NCBI GenBank assembly: GCA_946406115.1
Contig: OX291540.1
Span: forward strand, 10,164,563 to 10,228,562
Length of the DNA: 64,000 nt
Source of the DNA: Apoda limacodes
Taxonomy: Eukaryota; Arthropoda; Insecta; Lepidoptera; Limacodidae
Reading direction: 5' to 3'
Position numbers and translations under genes: made by a program. Position 1 is the stretch's first letter; every line of letters starts with the position of its first letter. The notes beneath the pieces were generated by a model. It was not told the origin of the DNA and did no database searches. It worked only from the letters and a program-made list of their open reading frames with translations. Of the stretch, positions 21,501-28,288 are shown piece by piece.

Positions 21501-21887
21501 AAGTCCTGCAGGCTCTACCGCTGATGGGACTTATCATTTGGAACAAAACGGTATGCAGCAAAATTTTAGAATCAATAGTAACTAAGCCTAAACTAAGGTA
21601 AGTATAAAGATGCAGTTAAGAACATCACAACGCCTATGCAGTTACTGTAAATTGACTCATGTTCATCATTAGCCTATCACCATGGATCGTGTTGTGTGAA
21701 TTGATACGAACGAGGTACCTTTTTTTACTAGCCACTACTTAAAAAGGAAAAAAAGCACATACAAAATGATTCAATGTTTCATTAGCAATTCATTATTCCC
21801 TTTTCAGGTTTTCGATCAGCAGTCATTGGAGCAGTGAAAGCGGCCGCGGACCGGTGCAAAGTCGTCAATCAACAGCTCAACAACTGA
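3435..21887 (+). CDS. P5cr: Pyrroline-5-carboxylate reductase, six coding exons
   Basis: Catalyses NAD(P)H-dependent reduction of 1-pyrroline-5-carboxylate to proline, the last step of proline synthesis. Exons are 3435-3501, 15145-15215, 19611-19793, 20382-20594, 21349-21550 and 21808-21887. All junctions are GT-AG and the join gives 271 residues, the usual family length. Visible motifs are an N-terminal Rossmann motif GFIGGGR (residues 4-10), SVKP in exon 3, VMPNTPALV and ALSGSGPAY in exon 4 (substrate and catalytic region), and GLPRDLALRLAAQT then KDNVTSPAGST in exon 5. The protein starts directly at the Rossmann strand with no targeting peptide, which suggests a cytosolic, PYCR3-like form (inference). 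ATG 3435 is the first Met after an acceptor at 3417, so an untranslated exon lies upstream. No frame break was found, so the gene is probably functional although introns 1 and 2 are full of transposons. Confidence 0.93.
3640..3955 (-). mobile_element. tRNA-derived SINE
   Basis: Read on the minus strand, the element starts near 3953 with GTGGTGGCCGAGTGG. It contains an A box TGGCCGAGTGG (3938-3948) and a B box GGTTCTAGCCC (3895-3905), the split promoter of RNA polymerase III tRNA genes. The body towards 3640 carries the phrases AACATCGTGAGGAAACCTGC and CCCGCGTGGGGACTATGG, which recur in many moth genomes. It lies in intron 1 of P5cr, antisense to the gene, just before the LTR element. Its ends are approximate. 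Confidence 0.7.
4135..5272 (-). repeat. 3' LTR of the Ty3/Gypsy-type element
   Basis: 1138 bp, almost identical to 11033-12170. In element orientation it begins TGTAACGG and ends CCTGTTATA, so it does not end in the usual CA. A TATA-rich segment (about 4929-4953) and an AATAAA (4464-4459, minus strand) are placed as expected for promoter and polyadenylation signals. Confidence 0.93.
5273..5290 (-). other. Polypurine tract
   Basis: Directly before the 3' LTR the minus strand reads CACGGGAGGGGACAC, containing GGGAGGGGA. This fits the plus-strand primer of reverse transcription. Confidence 0.65.
5291..6061 (-). other. 3' non-coding part of the LTR element
   Basis: Between the integrase stop and the polypurine tract there is about 770 bp without a usable minus-strand frame. 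A TTTGTTTACAAACAAA palindrome lies near 5845. No envelope gene is present. Confidence 0.6.
6062..6907 (-). pseudogene. Integrase catalytic core, separated by in-frame stops
   Basis: Same frame as the upstream pol but cut off from it by TAA (6931-6929) and TAG (6910-6908). From 6907 it reads CITTDLIGPLPLSRK and continues 272 codons from 6880. The second and third catalytic residues are present (VIMDNGPQYAS, and Glu in NTTERTNKT). The first acidic residue is not: the block before HFSKY reads VVMC where an Asp is expected. The C-terminal domain (FNVGDYVWKRC, ELVDENNKNIG) ends at TAA 6062. With two stops and a missing acidic residue this copy cannot supply active integrase as read. Confidence 0.85.
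6929..9418 (-). CDS. pol: Pol: protease, reverse transcriptase, RNase H, integrase N-terminus
   Basis: Open in the -1 frame from about 9418; counted from codon 9328 it has 799 codons to the stop TAA at 6931-6929. Domains: aspartic protease with LLDSGSAISILG (catalytic Asp about 87); RT about 240-440 with SSVDIAKAYW (Asp 335) and YCDDVILV (400-403, a less common Cys between Tyr and Asp-Asp); RNase H with CDASSHGIG (Asp 552), STTERELL (Glu about 593) and YTDHSSL (Asp 619); then the H-C zinc domain of integrase with NHSPPTCAHFG and KCNVCLAYK. The stop falls between the zinc domain and the catalytic core, where continuation is expected, so it is a disabling mutation and not the natural end. Confidence 0.85.
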   Translation of the reverse strand, partial: RFKSKKLVRENHTSNTDFKPNHFSKNGLSNLKNERLIPKKIDFCAKDSTHKNSKSCMQSVTQHINFFDKGEWDAWLKTVKIFSKSYKVDSVLFKENDFVRPYVNISVHNLTLCGLLDSGSAISILGNNSHLVLCENGLSVNRCDNIQCSVAIGTKLSSIGSIELPVEFNGIRKLLTFYVIPEVKQSLLLGVDFWKAFQIMPSCINANLVHLDTKFPFVANVSSDTKLSHYDELSEVQKITADAIIDRFHKISDERQPFGRTQLIEHCIDTGDSPPVQQKCYRLSPEKVKALNVEIDKMLELGVIEPGESPWRSPVIITPKKDGQWRFCIDSRKLNSVTVKDAYNPPLISEILDSLRDAKYLSSVDIAKAYWNVPLRKEDKIKTCFQVPGRNSFVFNVMPFGLVNSGATQQRLMDRLFYSDQELQNKVFTYCDDVILVTDNFDDHIRLLNRLCDKIVSANITVNFKKSCFFRKQLKYLGYIVDKHGLHTDPDKVDSILKIQPPNSVKDLKRFLGTASWYRRFIPNFSSIAAPFNKLTSTKKGTPKFSWNDEADKAFKTLKDLLISSPILSCPDFSKPFAVHCDASSHGIGAMLTQELDGVEKPIAFLSKSLSAPQKNYSTTERELLSVITALEHWSYYLDNGQKFKVYTDHSSLLWFLKLDNPTGRLARWCIRLSAFNFEICHKKGSDNVIPDFLSRANMVNAITYNSTSSTDAWYNALKANIQANPSAYPQYLIRDSKLYKHCRTNSILCSEYDWKEVIPNEVREQVISENHSPPTCAHFGIQKTYQRIRLRYFWNGMYPDVAKFIAKCNVCLAYKHQNSKTIGLMGKP
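9394..10701 (-). CDS. gag: Gag polyprotein of the Ty3/Gypsy-type element
   Basis: 435 codons from ATG 10701 to TAA 9394. Gag packages the element RNA into virus-like particles. The long N-terminal part (about residues 130-330) has the helical composition of a Ty3-type capsid, with FLRNVTEMASF and FLKDFEVPDADYLLRKKIEARKQ-like blocks. Two C-terminal zinc knuckles follow. The first, CFRCNSESHTTLQC (about 361-374), is a regular C-x2-C-x4-H-x4-C. The second, CFGCGRRGVRVIDC (about 381-394), has Val where His is expected. The frame is intact. The last codons overlap the start of the pol frame at a slippery heptamer, so Pol is made as a fusion. Confidence 0.88.
   Translation of the reverse strand: MAGDLIRFLPKKALQYELLLRGVEPASKIDLMRDQYEKLPSTTVVSDLSPLECGEDIDQISKLLKIWKAKVDLTISSGIVSKADLEAIFQHLMLRFSRINIDEDEEESLIDKFSDLSSDYTKISQSYLNFCKGIVENVDPKPCISSPTNTEKIVVIERSPLLDFKKFKYDGQSCPIEFLRNVTEMASFKSVSDDKLYSLLFEMLSGPALEWFRNKKDVLINWNLFKTDFLKDFEVPDADYLLRKKIEARKQKSNEKAIIFITEVQTLCRKLRSPMSESEIVSILRRNLIPNFAIQLRQSDVVSIDSLFEACKWLETSIAMNTSIPSTSSLNTSNNNILSTSIENKVSLVQSTPKTDKRNLCFRCNSESHTTLQCNSRDIVCFGCGRRGVRVIDCPNCSPTSTISASRSARKYNLFKPQTGGKKVTFTKGSNPKNL
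9400..9406 (-). promoter_or_regulatory. -1 ribosomal frameshift site A_AAA_AAC
   Basis: On the minus strand the gag frame reads CCA AAA AAC TTG TAA, placing the heptamer A_AAA_AAC in the correct phase two codons before the gag stop. The pol frame is one base upstream and open from about 9418, so a -1 slip continues into protease. Only a weak AGAG/CTCT hairpin is visible downstream. Confidence 0.75.
10702..11012 (-). other. Leader of the LTR element
   Basis: About 310 bp between primer-binding site and gag ATG without a long frame. It should contain the packaging signal, which cannot be read from sequence alone. Confidence 0.5.
11013..11031 (-). other. Primer-binding site
   Basis: One base inside the 5' LTR the minus strand reads TGGCGCCC followed by TTTCACGTGGG. 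TGGCGCCC is complementary to the CCA-ending 3' tail of lysine-type tRNAs used as primers by many retroelements. Only the first eight bases match well, so the exact tRNA is uncertain. Confidence 0.65.
11033..12170 (-). repeat. 5' LTR of the Ty3/Gypsy-type element
   Basis: Same length and ends as the left copy. The corresponding TATA-rich block is near 11827-11851 and AATAAA near 11357-11362. Transcription of the element would start here and run leftwards. Confidence 0.93.
12375..12664. mobile_element. MITE/foldback element with about 70-bp inverted repeats
   Basis: The arms 12375-12444 and 12594-12664 are inverted copies. Both carry ATATATGTCGCAGCCATC at the outer end, then TGGTTAAATTAGCCAG and a shared AAGTATGGAAA inner end. 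The centre contains CTCGCTTCGTTCGCTCCGC, itself nearly palindromic. It encodes nothing, so a non-autonomous DNA element is likely. The target duplication is hidden in flanking AT dinucleotides. Confidence 0.7.
12665..13343. other. Intronic sequence without gene
   Basis: AT-rich P5cr intron 1 sequence. I see nothing coding or repeated that I can name. Confidence 0.5.
13344..14117 (+). pseudogene. LINE ORF2 C-terminal part (Jockey-like), 5'-truncated
   Basis: 258 open codons corresponding to the end of a reverse transcriptase and its C-terminal domain: WFTANNLLLNAKKTKCLKF (after the catalytic FADD block, which is missing), FLGITLDNRLQW, YFHSVMSYGILLWG and the end NDKNAWKN before TAG. The upstream 1000 or so codons are absent, as in 5'-truncated LINE insertions. 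The protein is about 60 percent alike to the copy at 16.5-17.9 kb, so both belong to one family. It lies in sense orientation in P5cr intron 1. Confidence 0.8.
13344..14918 (+). mobile_element. 5'-truncated LINE, family J-TTGAA, copy 1
   Basis: The reading frame above plus a 3' untranslated region (14120-14890) with TCTCCCGCCCTGTAGACTTA and GTGACATTCATAAGTGCTC. It ends in a TTGAATT-type microsatellite tail (14896-14918) instead of poly(A). The same 3' region recurs at 17950-18470. Confidence 0.8.
15145..15215 (+). CDS. P5cr: P5cr exon 2
   Basis: Encodes the rest of codon 23 to residue 46, including ITASCHPTD, which matches the second beta strand of the cofactor fold. The acceptor is TTGATTACCAG and the donor is AAG|GTAAAT, phase 0. 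The exon is only 71 bases and lies 11.6 kb from exon 1. Confidence 0.9.
15515..15775 (+). repeat. Dispersed lepidopteran repeat
   Basis: Begins ATTAATGCGAAAGTAACTCT, then CGAAATTTGGAACGGAGATA, GTTTGAGTCCGGG and CTCCCGCGGAAATAAC. The same blocks recur at 18.6, 19.1, 43.7, 49.5 and 49.7 kb. It lies just upstream of the second LINE copy, in intron 2. Class unresolved. Confidence 0.6.
15900..18470 (+). mobile_element. LINE, family J-TTGAA, copy 2
   Basis: Starts inside the endonuclease region (LTFDHCGQL near 15950), runs through RT and the C-terminal domain, and ends in a GAATTTGAATTT tail at about 18470. The 3' untranslated region matches copy 1 closely but lacks the segment around GGAGGCTGGTCTGCTC. 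It sits in P5cr intron 2 in sense orientation. Confidence 0.8.
15940..17903 (+). pseudogene. LINE endonuclease-RT pseudogene
   Basis: The RT part is one frame from 16542 to TAA 17901-17903 but has extra in-frame stops at 17268-17270 (TAG), 17529-17531 (TGA) and 17838-17840 (TAA). Before that, the endonuclease end and linker are split among frames (15950-16190 and 16192-16395). RT motifs are intact: FRPIPILPVFSKIFEKLI, QFGFTKGRSTTDAG, FCDLSKAFDCIQHETL, MGVPQGSILGPFLF and FADDTSLLF with the catalytic Asp pair. The C-terminal domain matches the 13.3-14.1 kb copy. It is therefore an inactive relic, probably Jockey/CR1-like. Confidence 0.85.
18473..18600 (+). repeat. Extra piece of the LINE 3' untranslated region
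   Basis: GGAGACTGGTCTACTCTTGG followed by TTGTTTTGTTTATCAATATT matches 14500-14620 of copy 1. That is exactly the segment missing from copy 2, yet here it lies after copy 2's tail. This points to two overlapping insertions or a small rearrangement. Confidence 0.6.
18600..18970 (+). repeat. Dispersed lepidopteran repeat
   Basis: Contains AGTTCCCTCGGGAACAACAA, GCGGGAGTTACTATAACCG and AAATTTAGGGCGGGTGGA, an ordered set of blocks shared with 49715-50150. No coding capacity. Confidence 0.55.
19085..19450 (+). repeat. Dispersed repeat with internal tandem duplication
   Basis: The blocks ATGAAATTTGGCATGGAGAT, TTTGAGTCCCGAGAAAGG and GAAACCGCG identify the family. A unit of about 145 bp is duplicated head to tail: 19159-19302 and 19303-19443 both run from GGCA(T/C)GGAGATA through GAGTTGCCG or GGGTTGCCGTTGAAATCC to GAAACCGCG. 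The two differ at many bases, so the duplication is not recent. It ends about 120 bp before exon 3 of P5cr. Confidence 0.65.
19611..19793 (+). CDS. P5cr: P5cr exon 3
   Basis: Encodes residues 47-107 with EVVIVSVKPDVV (strand and cofactor-contacting SVKP) and KLFISVAMGVT. The acceptor used is GAATTCCAG ending at 19610. It is the only AG that continues exon 2 in frame, because the AG at 19575-19576 leads into a stop. The donor is AAA|GTAAGT, phase 0. Confidence 0.9.
20382..20594 (+). CDS. P5cr: P5cr exon 4
   Basis: Encodes residues 108-178, with RVMPNTPALV and ITALSGSGPAY, the most conserved part of the enzyme. The acceptor is TTACTTTTTAG and the donor TAT|GTAAGT, phase 0. Codons are GC-rich compared with the introns, as expected for a constrained exon. 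Confidence 0.93.
21349..21550 (+). CDS. P5cr: P5cr exon 5
   Basis: Encodes residues 179-245 plus one base, including LIESLADGGVR, GLPRDLALRLAAQT and KDNVTSPAGSTADG of the C-terminal dimerisation domain. The acceptor is TTTGTTCTAG and the donor ACG|GTATGC, phase 1. Confidence 0.92.
21808..21887 (+). CDS. P5cr: P5cr exon 6 (terminal coding exon)
   Basis: Completes codon 246 and runs to TGA at 21885-21887, encoding a helical FRSAVIGAVKAAADRC tail typical of the family C-terminus. The acceptor is CCCTTTTCAG. The 3' untranslated region follows directly. Confidence 0.9.
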
Positions 21888-22145
21888 ATTTATTAGTCTG
21901 TTTCTGTTAATTATTGTTAATAGCTTAGTAAGTGTAATATTTGTAAAATTGAAACAAGATTTATTGTTATCATTTATCAATATTTTATTAGTTATTTGGT
22001 AAAGTTCCTTTTACCATAGGTACGTTTTTATGTCGGATTCTTACGACTAGTTTCGAACCCGATTAGAGTTTTATCATATATATCAATAGGTAAAAGCCCG
22101 AAATTTTCACAGAGTATACACATAATAGAGGGTTATCTAACAAAT

Positions 22146-22151
22146 AATAAA
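22146..22151 (+). terminator. Candidate poly(A) signal for P5cr
   Basis: AATAAA lies about 260 bases after the P5cr stop codon, in an A-rich stretch. It is the first canonical hexamer I see downstream, but with no transcript data it stays a candidate. Confidence 0.35.
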
Positions 22152-22289
22152 AAGTTAAAAAAGTCAAAATTTAATAGAGGTTCCTATACAAGAAACACAG
22201 TGACGTAGTTTCTATTCTTTCGTAAAATCAACAATAAATAAGCAGCCTATAAGAGACTTTAATTTGAAAAGGGTCGCAAGACTGCGTGA

Positions 22290-22930
22290 ACCCAAACAGT
22301 CGACAGTGCATTTGTGGATCTGGAAAAAGCCTATGACAGAGTGGTGAGGTATGAGTTGTGGTTGGCATTGTCCGTGTCTGTAGTGATAACTACTTGATCC
22401 GAACACTGAAATTTCTTTAGTAGGATACCAGTGCTCATGTCTAGATAAATTGTGCACACACCGATTGGTTTAACATCGAAAAAGTTGTTAGACAGGGATG
22501 TGTAGCATCACCTTGGTTGATCAATATATTCATGGACAATATGAGAGATGTTAATAGAGAAAGAATGTGGTTTAAGGATGAGTGAGTTACTTATGCATCG
22601 GCAGTATTACAGAAAATGGTTATAATTATTTATGAATCACTTAAAGGAATGAAATAAACGGTAGTACAAATAACACGAAAGTTATGGTTTTTGAAGGGAA
22701 TAAAACAGTATGCACCGGTTTATTGGAATGAAAGAAAGTGGAACAAGGGCGAGAATTTGTATACTTTGATCTTTGTTCACAAGAGACGAAAAGTTGAATG
22801 TTGGGTATGGCAAACGAAGCATGTAAGTGAAATTAATGCTGTGAAAATGAGAAGTATGTGCAGCTTGACCCTAAGAGAAAGAAAGTATGGTAACAAAAGT
22901 TGAGAAAGGTATGTTAAGATAACATAATAA
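22290..22930 (+). pseudogene. Decayed RT fragment, + strand
   Basis: Reading frames here give FVDLEKAYDRVVRYELW (RT block with the first catalytic Asp), then in another frame KVVRQGCVASPWLINIFMDN, and further on INAVKMRSMCSLTLRERK (an end block typical of this LINE group). Stops and frame changes separate the pieces. The short minus-strand frame 22212-22457 is only a shadow. The clade is not certain; the block order resembles RTE-like LINEs. Confidence 0.65.
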
Positions 22931-22984
22931 GACGAAAATGAACAGTAAAATAATATATATAAATGGCAGAGGGAAGATAAATTA

Positions 22985-23630
22985 GATGTTATATTATTAA
23001 TGAAAATATCAAAAAGAAGTAGAGAGAACACGCCATCTTGCGGGATACCAGCATTGGTGTAGCACCAACTAGAAAAGAAATCATTTACCTTGATCCGCTG
23101 CGGGCGCCCACGCAAGTAACTATGAAACCAGTCGATTGCTGCTGGAGATATGTTCAAAGTCATCAAAGTCAACAGTGTTAAAGGCGTTGCGAAAATCTAA
23201 TAGTGTTAGAACTGTGACTTTTCTGTTTTCTAAACCGAGACGAATGTCATCACAGATTTTGACAAGTGCAATAAACGGACTATGTCCGGGATGAAAACCA
23301 GATTGAAGGGGATTTATTAAGTTATTTTTGGTGAGGAAATGAGGCAGCTATTCATGAACAAGACGTTCAAGAACTTTAGAAAGGAATGGTAAGATGGATA
23401 TGGGATGATAATCGGAATAACAGATAGGATTTGCTTTTCTCGGAAAGGAATAATTATTGAATCTTTCCAGGATCCTGGAAATTTGCCAGAGGCAATAGAG
23501 TGATTGAGGATATTTGTGATGATAGGAATAATAATGTCAAGGATAGGAAGGATGCATGCGAAAGCATTTTGATGCGTGTGGATGAAGCAAAATAAGTATG
23601 CCAGGATCGTATCAAGTGCCAGCCTTCTCA
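22985..23630 (-). pseudogene. Decayed RT fragment, minus strand
   Basis: The minus strand shows ISPAAIDWFHSYLRGRPQRI and TNAGIPQDGVFSLLLFDIFI, i.e. the GxPQGxxxSPLLF block of a non-LTR reverse transcriptase. Upstream (higher coordinates) are ACILPILDIIIPIITNI and SGKFPGSWKDSIIIP, the thumb-side start of RT. Frames shift several times. It converges on the + strand fragment at 22.3-22.9 kb and looks Jockey/CR1-like. Confidence 0.65.
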
Positions 23631-23639
23631 GTCTTTGCC

Positions 23640-25121
23640 TACTCTTTAGTAAAAAAGCGTGATTTTATGTATGTTTGTTATTGAACGTATAATTTATCGA
23701 CATTAGACATTAGGTGTGGCTAATCAACGCCTAGATTATTGCGATAAGTAGCGTTAAGAATTATTAACCTTAATGTTTCCCACCACTAAAGGCCTTAGCA
23801 CGCTTAATTATCGTGTTAATAACGTACATTGACGCGAAGCAAAATCTCAAATCTCGAATTCGAGATATGTTTAATTGATTTACTTATGGCTTATTAATCG
23901 CGTTAACTGTTTTAGTTGATAGATCTAAAAATTCTAGCGGTCGACATGCATCGAGTGGTCGGTAGCAGTAGAGATGGGATATCGCACGGAAAGTGGTATT
24001 AAACGAAGTCAGAATAAGTGATACTAGTTGACGGTGAAATAGTTTTGAGCAAGTTTTGAGTGAGGGGTTTCAATTCCCCGTAGCGATGGACTCTATTGAT
24101 AGGGTTGCCATACGTACCGTATATACCTGTCACTGTCACCCTATTCGAGAACCTTGTCGCGTAATAACCATTTTACGATAAAATAAGCGTATGCAGCAAA
24201 GCTCCGCGCGGCGACGTCGTGAATGCGCTCAATGCTGTCTATGCGGACATTCGATCGTTCCGTTGACCAAAAATGAATGCGCTATTACGTCAATTCCGGA
24301 CCGCATTCAACGAATTGGCTGCACATGCTCGGGAGGTAGATTAGTGGATGCGCTGTCAAATATTGAACGGCCATATTGTTTGTTCACATTTGGTGAACAG
24401 AACGATGCCTATGCGATGTCATAGCTCTCAATGCCGTCAATAGAACGCACCTTATATTTAATTAACGATAACGACCTGCACACTGGCGGTCATCCGGAGC
24501 GGTCGCCTGCGGAATAGGGGTGGGGAGTCCCCGCCCTGGATCGCACTGCACCCCATCGTTGCCCTGTCTAGACAGCCGAGTTACCTCACTAGCAGTAGTT
24601 AGTCAACAGAACGCACCGTATACTAACTAGTCAACAAAAAGGCATCTAACTGGCATAAAAAGATTCATTGCTGTAATTTTTGACACTGGAATCTATCTAA
24701 TGTGTTTTCGAAATAAACTAAACATTTTGCATCTAACTCATTTTGAACACAGACTATTAACATACTCCAAAATTTACCTAAATTTAAGTGCATACTGTCA
24801 GATCAGATCGGTTCAATGGTACCTGATTATTGTTATCGAAGTTCCATCGACACCCCCGTCGGGCATATTTGCTTACCTTGTAGTCTGCATAACTCTTGCA
24901 CCCCATATCTCCATAACCTCTTGACAGATCTTGCTCATATTCGAACTCGAAAATGTTATTGGCCTCAACTACTCGTGTACGTATTAAAATCATAAAGATC
25001 GGAGCAGTGTTGTTCAAGTTATGGTTAACAAACATACAAAGTTATATGACTTTAGTACTTATAGTCGCATACACGTAATTCGACCTTTTTTATACATAAA
25101 ATGCCTTGCATAGCTTGTGTA
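23640..25121. other. Non-coding region, partly GC-rich, unassigned
   Basis: No recognisable gene. The stretch 24190-24600 is clearly richer in G and C than its surroundings, with repeated AATGCGCT words and a 77-codon + strand frame (24191-24424) of unknown meaning. GGGGTGGGGAGTCCCCGCC at about 24507 is a short GC hairpin. It could be an old element or single-copy DNA. Confidence 0.4.
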
Positions 25122-25129
25122 ATATCATG

Positions 25130-25145
25130 TTTTTTTTTTTTTTTT
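25130..25145 (-). other. Poly(A) tail of the Jockey element
   Basis: Sixteen T on the + strand directly next to the target duplication mark the 3' end of the minus-strand element. Confidence 0.85.
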
Positions 25146-25430
25146 CTGAGCTGACTATGCAGTTGGCTGTTGCAGCCATTACTGCTTCACCGGACTTTTG
25201 GGGCGAAACTCTGAAGGAGCCTCAGCCCATATAGCGCCCAACGCTCAAGAGCTCCCCGCGGGGGAAACCTCGGCTTGGGTTGTCGCTCTCGGGGGCGTCC
25301 CTTCGACCGGCGTGAGTCTCGAACCCGAAGGTGAGTCACCGCCAGGAGGGGAGTTCCCCGTTACGCGGGTACGATTGCGATTAAGTGGGGGCGAGAAGCG
25401 CCCCGGCACTCTTTGATACCTAGTGTATCC

Positions 25431-28267
25431 TTATGGGCGCCGACGAACCCGGGGACGTCGGCGTCGTGTTTGGAGGGAGGCCCTATTCGGGGAGGTCGTT
25501 GAGACTAATCTCGCTATTCGGACAGCGAGATCGTCATCTGGGGACGTTAGTACGTGCCGAGGCCGCCTAACAATAGTTTTACGACCGTGACCGGGTCGAT
25601 CGGGGGGACGATACGTTGTGGATTGCACAATTAATCGATTCAGGTGATTTTGCGTACGCTCGAAAAAGCGGACTGCCAAGTCTTTAAAGTATTGGGGAAT
25701 CGTGGGAAGTTCGAAGTCTCTGTGTAGGTCCGCATTGCGAACGTACCAAGAGGCTCCAGAGGCCGCTCTGAGAAAGCGGTTTTGGAGGGTCTGGAGTTTG
25801 TGGAGATTGCGCTTGGACAGCGCAAAGACTACGCTAGTATAAGCTAGTACGGGGCGGATACAAGTTGTGTAAAGATTTAGCTTATTTCTAAGCGACATCT
25901 TACGTATAGTAAAATTGCCTATCATGGGATAGAGACGACCGAGGACAAAAGCGGCTCGGTCTCTGACTATTTTGGTGTGAGCTTGGAAGTTCAAACGACT
26001 ATCCATGGTCACACCGAGATATTTGGTCTTATTTTGCCAGAGAATGGCACGACCGAAGAGAGAAAGGGGAGTTGGCCGCGGAGGGCGGCCTAAGGTAAAG
26101 AGGACGGCAGAGCTTTTGTCGGGATTCACCTCGATTCTCCATTTCCGAAACCACTCGCCTAGGGCGGTAATAGCGGGTTGGAGTCTCTCAGTGATTCGAC
26201 TCACTTGCCTATCTGTGGTATAGAGAGCGGTATCGTCCGCAAAGAGGGCTAGATTTGTACCTATCGTTTTAGGGATATCGTTAGTGTACAGAAAGTACAA
26301 GATGGGGGCGAGCACGGACCCTTGCGGGACTCCTGCTTCTATGGGACGGGGGGAAGAGAGAGTGCCCTCGACTTTGTAGCAAAAGCTACGATTCGATAAA
26401 TAGTCTCGTATGATGAGCACGAGACGATCTGGTAACTGAAAGTTGTACAGTTTAAAAATTAAACCGTTGTGCCAGACTTTGTCGAAAGCTTTCGCTACAT
26501 CGAAGAAGACAGGTCTTACCTAACGCTGGTTGAAAGCCAGTAAGAATATGTTCCGTTATGCGGAGGACTTGATGGACGCATGAGTGTTTGGCACGGAAGC
26601 CGAACTGCTCGTCTATTAAAATACCTCTGGAGACTATAGCGTTCCGTAGGCGAGCGAGGAGGAGGCGTTCATAGAGTTTACCAAGGGCCTTTAGTAAACT
26701 TATGGGGCGATAGGAGGACGGCTCGGTACGAGCTTTGCCTGGCTTATGGATGCCTATAACAATTGCATCTTTCCATTGAGAAGGAAAGATGCAATGTTCC
26801 ATAGCAGCGTTAAAGATCGCTACTAGGAGGCAGATAAGGGGAAGAGTGAGGCGCTTTAGGATATCGTTAGAGATACCGTCAGCACCGGGAGCTTTACGGG
26901 GGCGTAGGTCTTTGATGACCTGTACGACTTCGTCGACAGTGACAGGGGGCAGGGGGTCTTGTGGAGGCAGAGAAGTTCTGCGCTCCACTTCGCCGTCTAC
27001 CTCGCGCACGTGGTTGGGATCAAAGGGTTGTGTGCTAAAGGCACATTGGGCTTGGAGGCTAGACGCTAGGCAATCCGCTTTTTCGTCGTCGTTGAACGCG
27101 GGAACGTTGTTGGGACGAGATAACGGAGGGAGGGAGTTTGCGGTTTCGGATTTTAGAGCTCTGGCTAAGCTTGGTGAGAAGGAGAAATGTTCTCCATAAG
27201 ATCACCGAAACGTTGGGCGCGGAGCTCAGCTACAGCGGTTCTTACACGGCGGTGTAAGTCGTTGAAGCGAGCTTTATTATCGACAGTGGGAGCGCGATCG
27301 CGTGCGCGGCGGGCCGCGTTACGCTCAGTCATTAGCGACCTGATGTGCTGAGGCAGGATTAGGTGGTGGTGATCACCAACCGGCACCTGTCGTGAGCACT
27401 CGCCAACGGTGGCGGTCAGGTGGCTAGTGAGTGAGTCGATAGCTACGTTAAGATCGGTCGCGGATGAGATTACGTCGGGAACGCGGTCTAGACGTAGCGA
27501 GCTGGGATTTTCGAGCAATTGCCCAAATTTATCCCAGTCCGTCACGGTTCTAGTGTCGGGAGGAGAGTCCGAAGGGGAACCTAATCGGAGGACGACAGGG
27601 CATTGGTCCGAGTCAAGTTCGTCAAGCACCTCTATAGAACGAAAGCTTAGCCTTACATTCTTTAGAAGTGCAATGTCCAGAACGTCAGGGTTGATCCTAG
27701 TATTGTGGGGAAAGAAAGTGGGCGTCATGGGAGCGATAATGTCAAAGTTTATTCTGTCAACTAAATCGTCAAGGAGTCTGCCTCTTCGTGAAGTTACAGA
27801 AGAGTTCCAGCGGCGATGCTTGCAATTTAGGTCGCCGGCAAGAATGACGGCGTCGCCTAAATTTAAGAGCGACTGAAGGTCGCTCTCGAGCAAGTCTTTT
27901 AGGGGAGAGAGATAAACCGATGCAATGATGATCGGCTGATGGCCGGTCATCGCTAAGCGGCAGACGGATGCTTCTAAATTCGTAAGCGGTGGAGGATCGA
28001 TAGGGGAGCAATGCAGGGAGCGCCTGTAATAGATGAGAGTGCCTCCGAGATTGGAGGCAGTTCTATCATTTTACGGAGGGTGCGATAGTTCGCGATCGAA
28101 GGGGTACGGACAGCGGGCTTTAGGAACGTTTCCTGGATGAGGAAGACCTCCGGTTTTTGGGACGAGAGGAATTGCGATAATTCCTCTCTTTGGTTGTGGA
28201 GACCGTTGGCATTAAAATAGCCTATGGAGACGGACCGGGGTTTTTCGCGCGCGGTTGTGCAATCCAT
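25431..28267 (-). pseudogene. Jockey ORF2: endonuclease and reverse transcriptase, frameshifted
   Basis: ATG at 28267 opens an AP-type endonuclease with GYFNANGLHNQ and FLIQETFL. A frame change at the T run 28069-28072 leads into the frame with MTGHQPIIIASVYLSP and ILAGDLNCKHRRWN; the block expected to read SDH reads SDQ. A second break near 27185 coincides with a 10-bp deletion relative to the related copy at 42.05 kb. RT continues with LRPRKAPGADGISNDILKR and SSYRPISLLKALGKLYERLL. The frame breaks again near 26520 and resumes with FFDVAKAFDKVW, EAGVPQGSVLAPILYF and LALFADDTALY (catalytic Asp pair intact). It ends at 25431 in an Arg-rich tail. Full domain order, but not translatable as read. 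Confidence 0.85.
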
Positions 28268-28288
28268 TTTGGGTTTAAGGTTTTGGAG

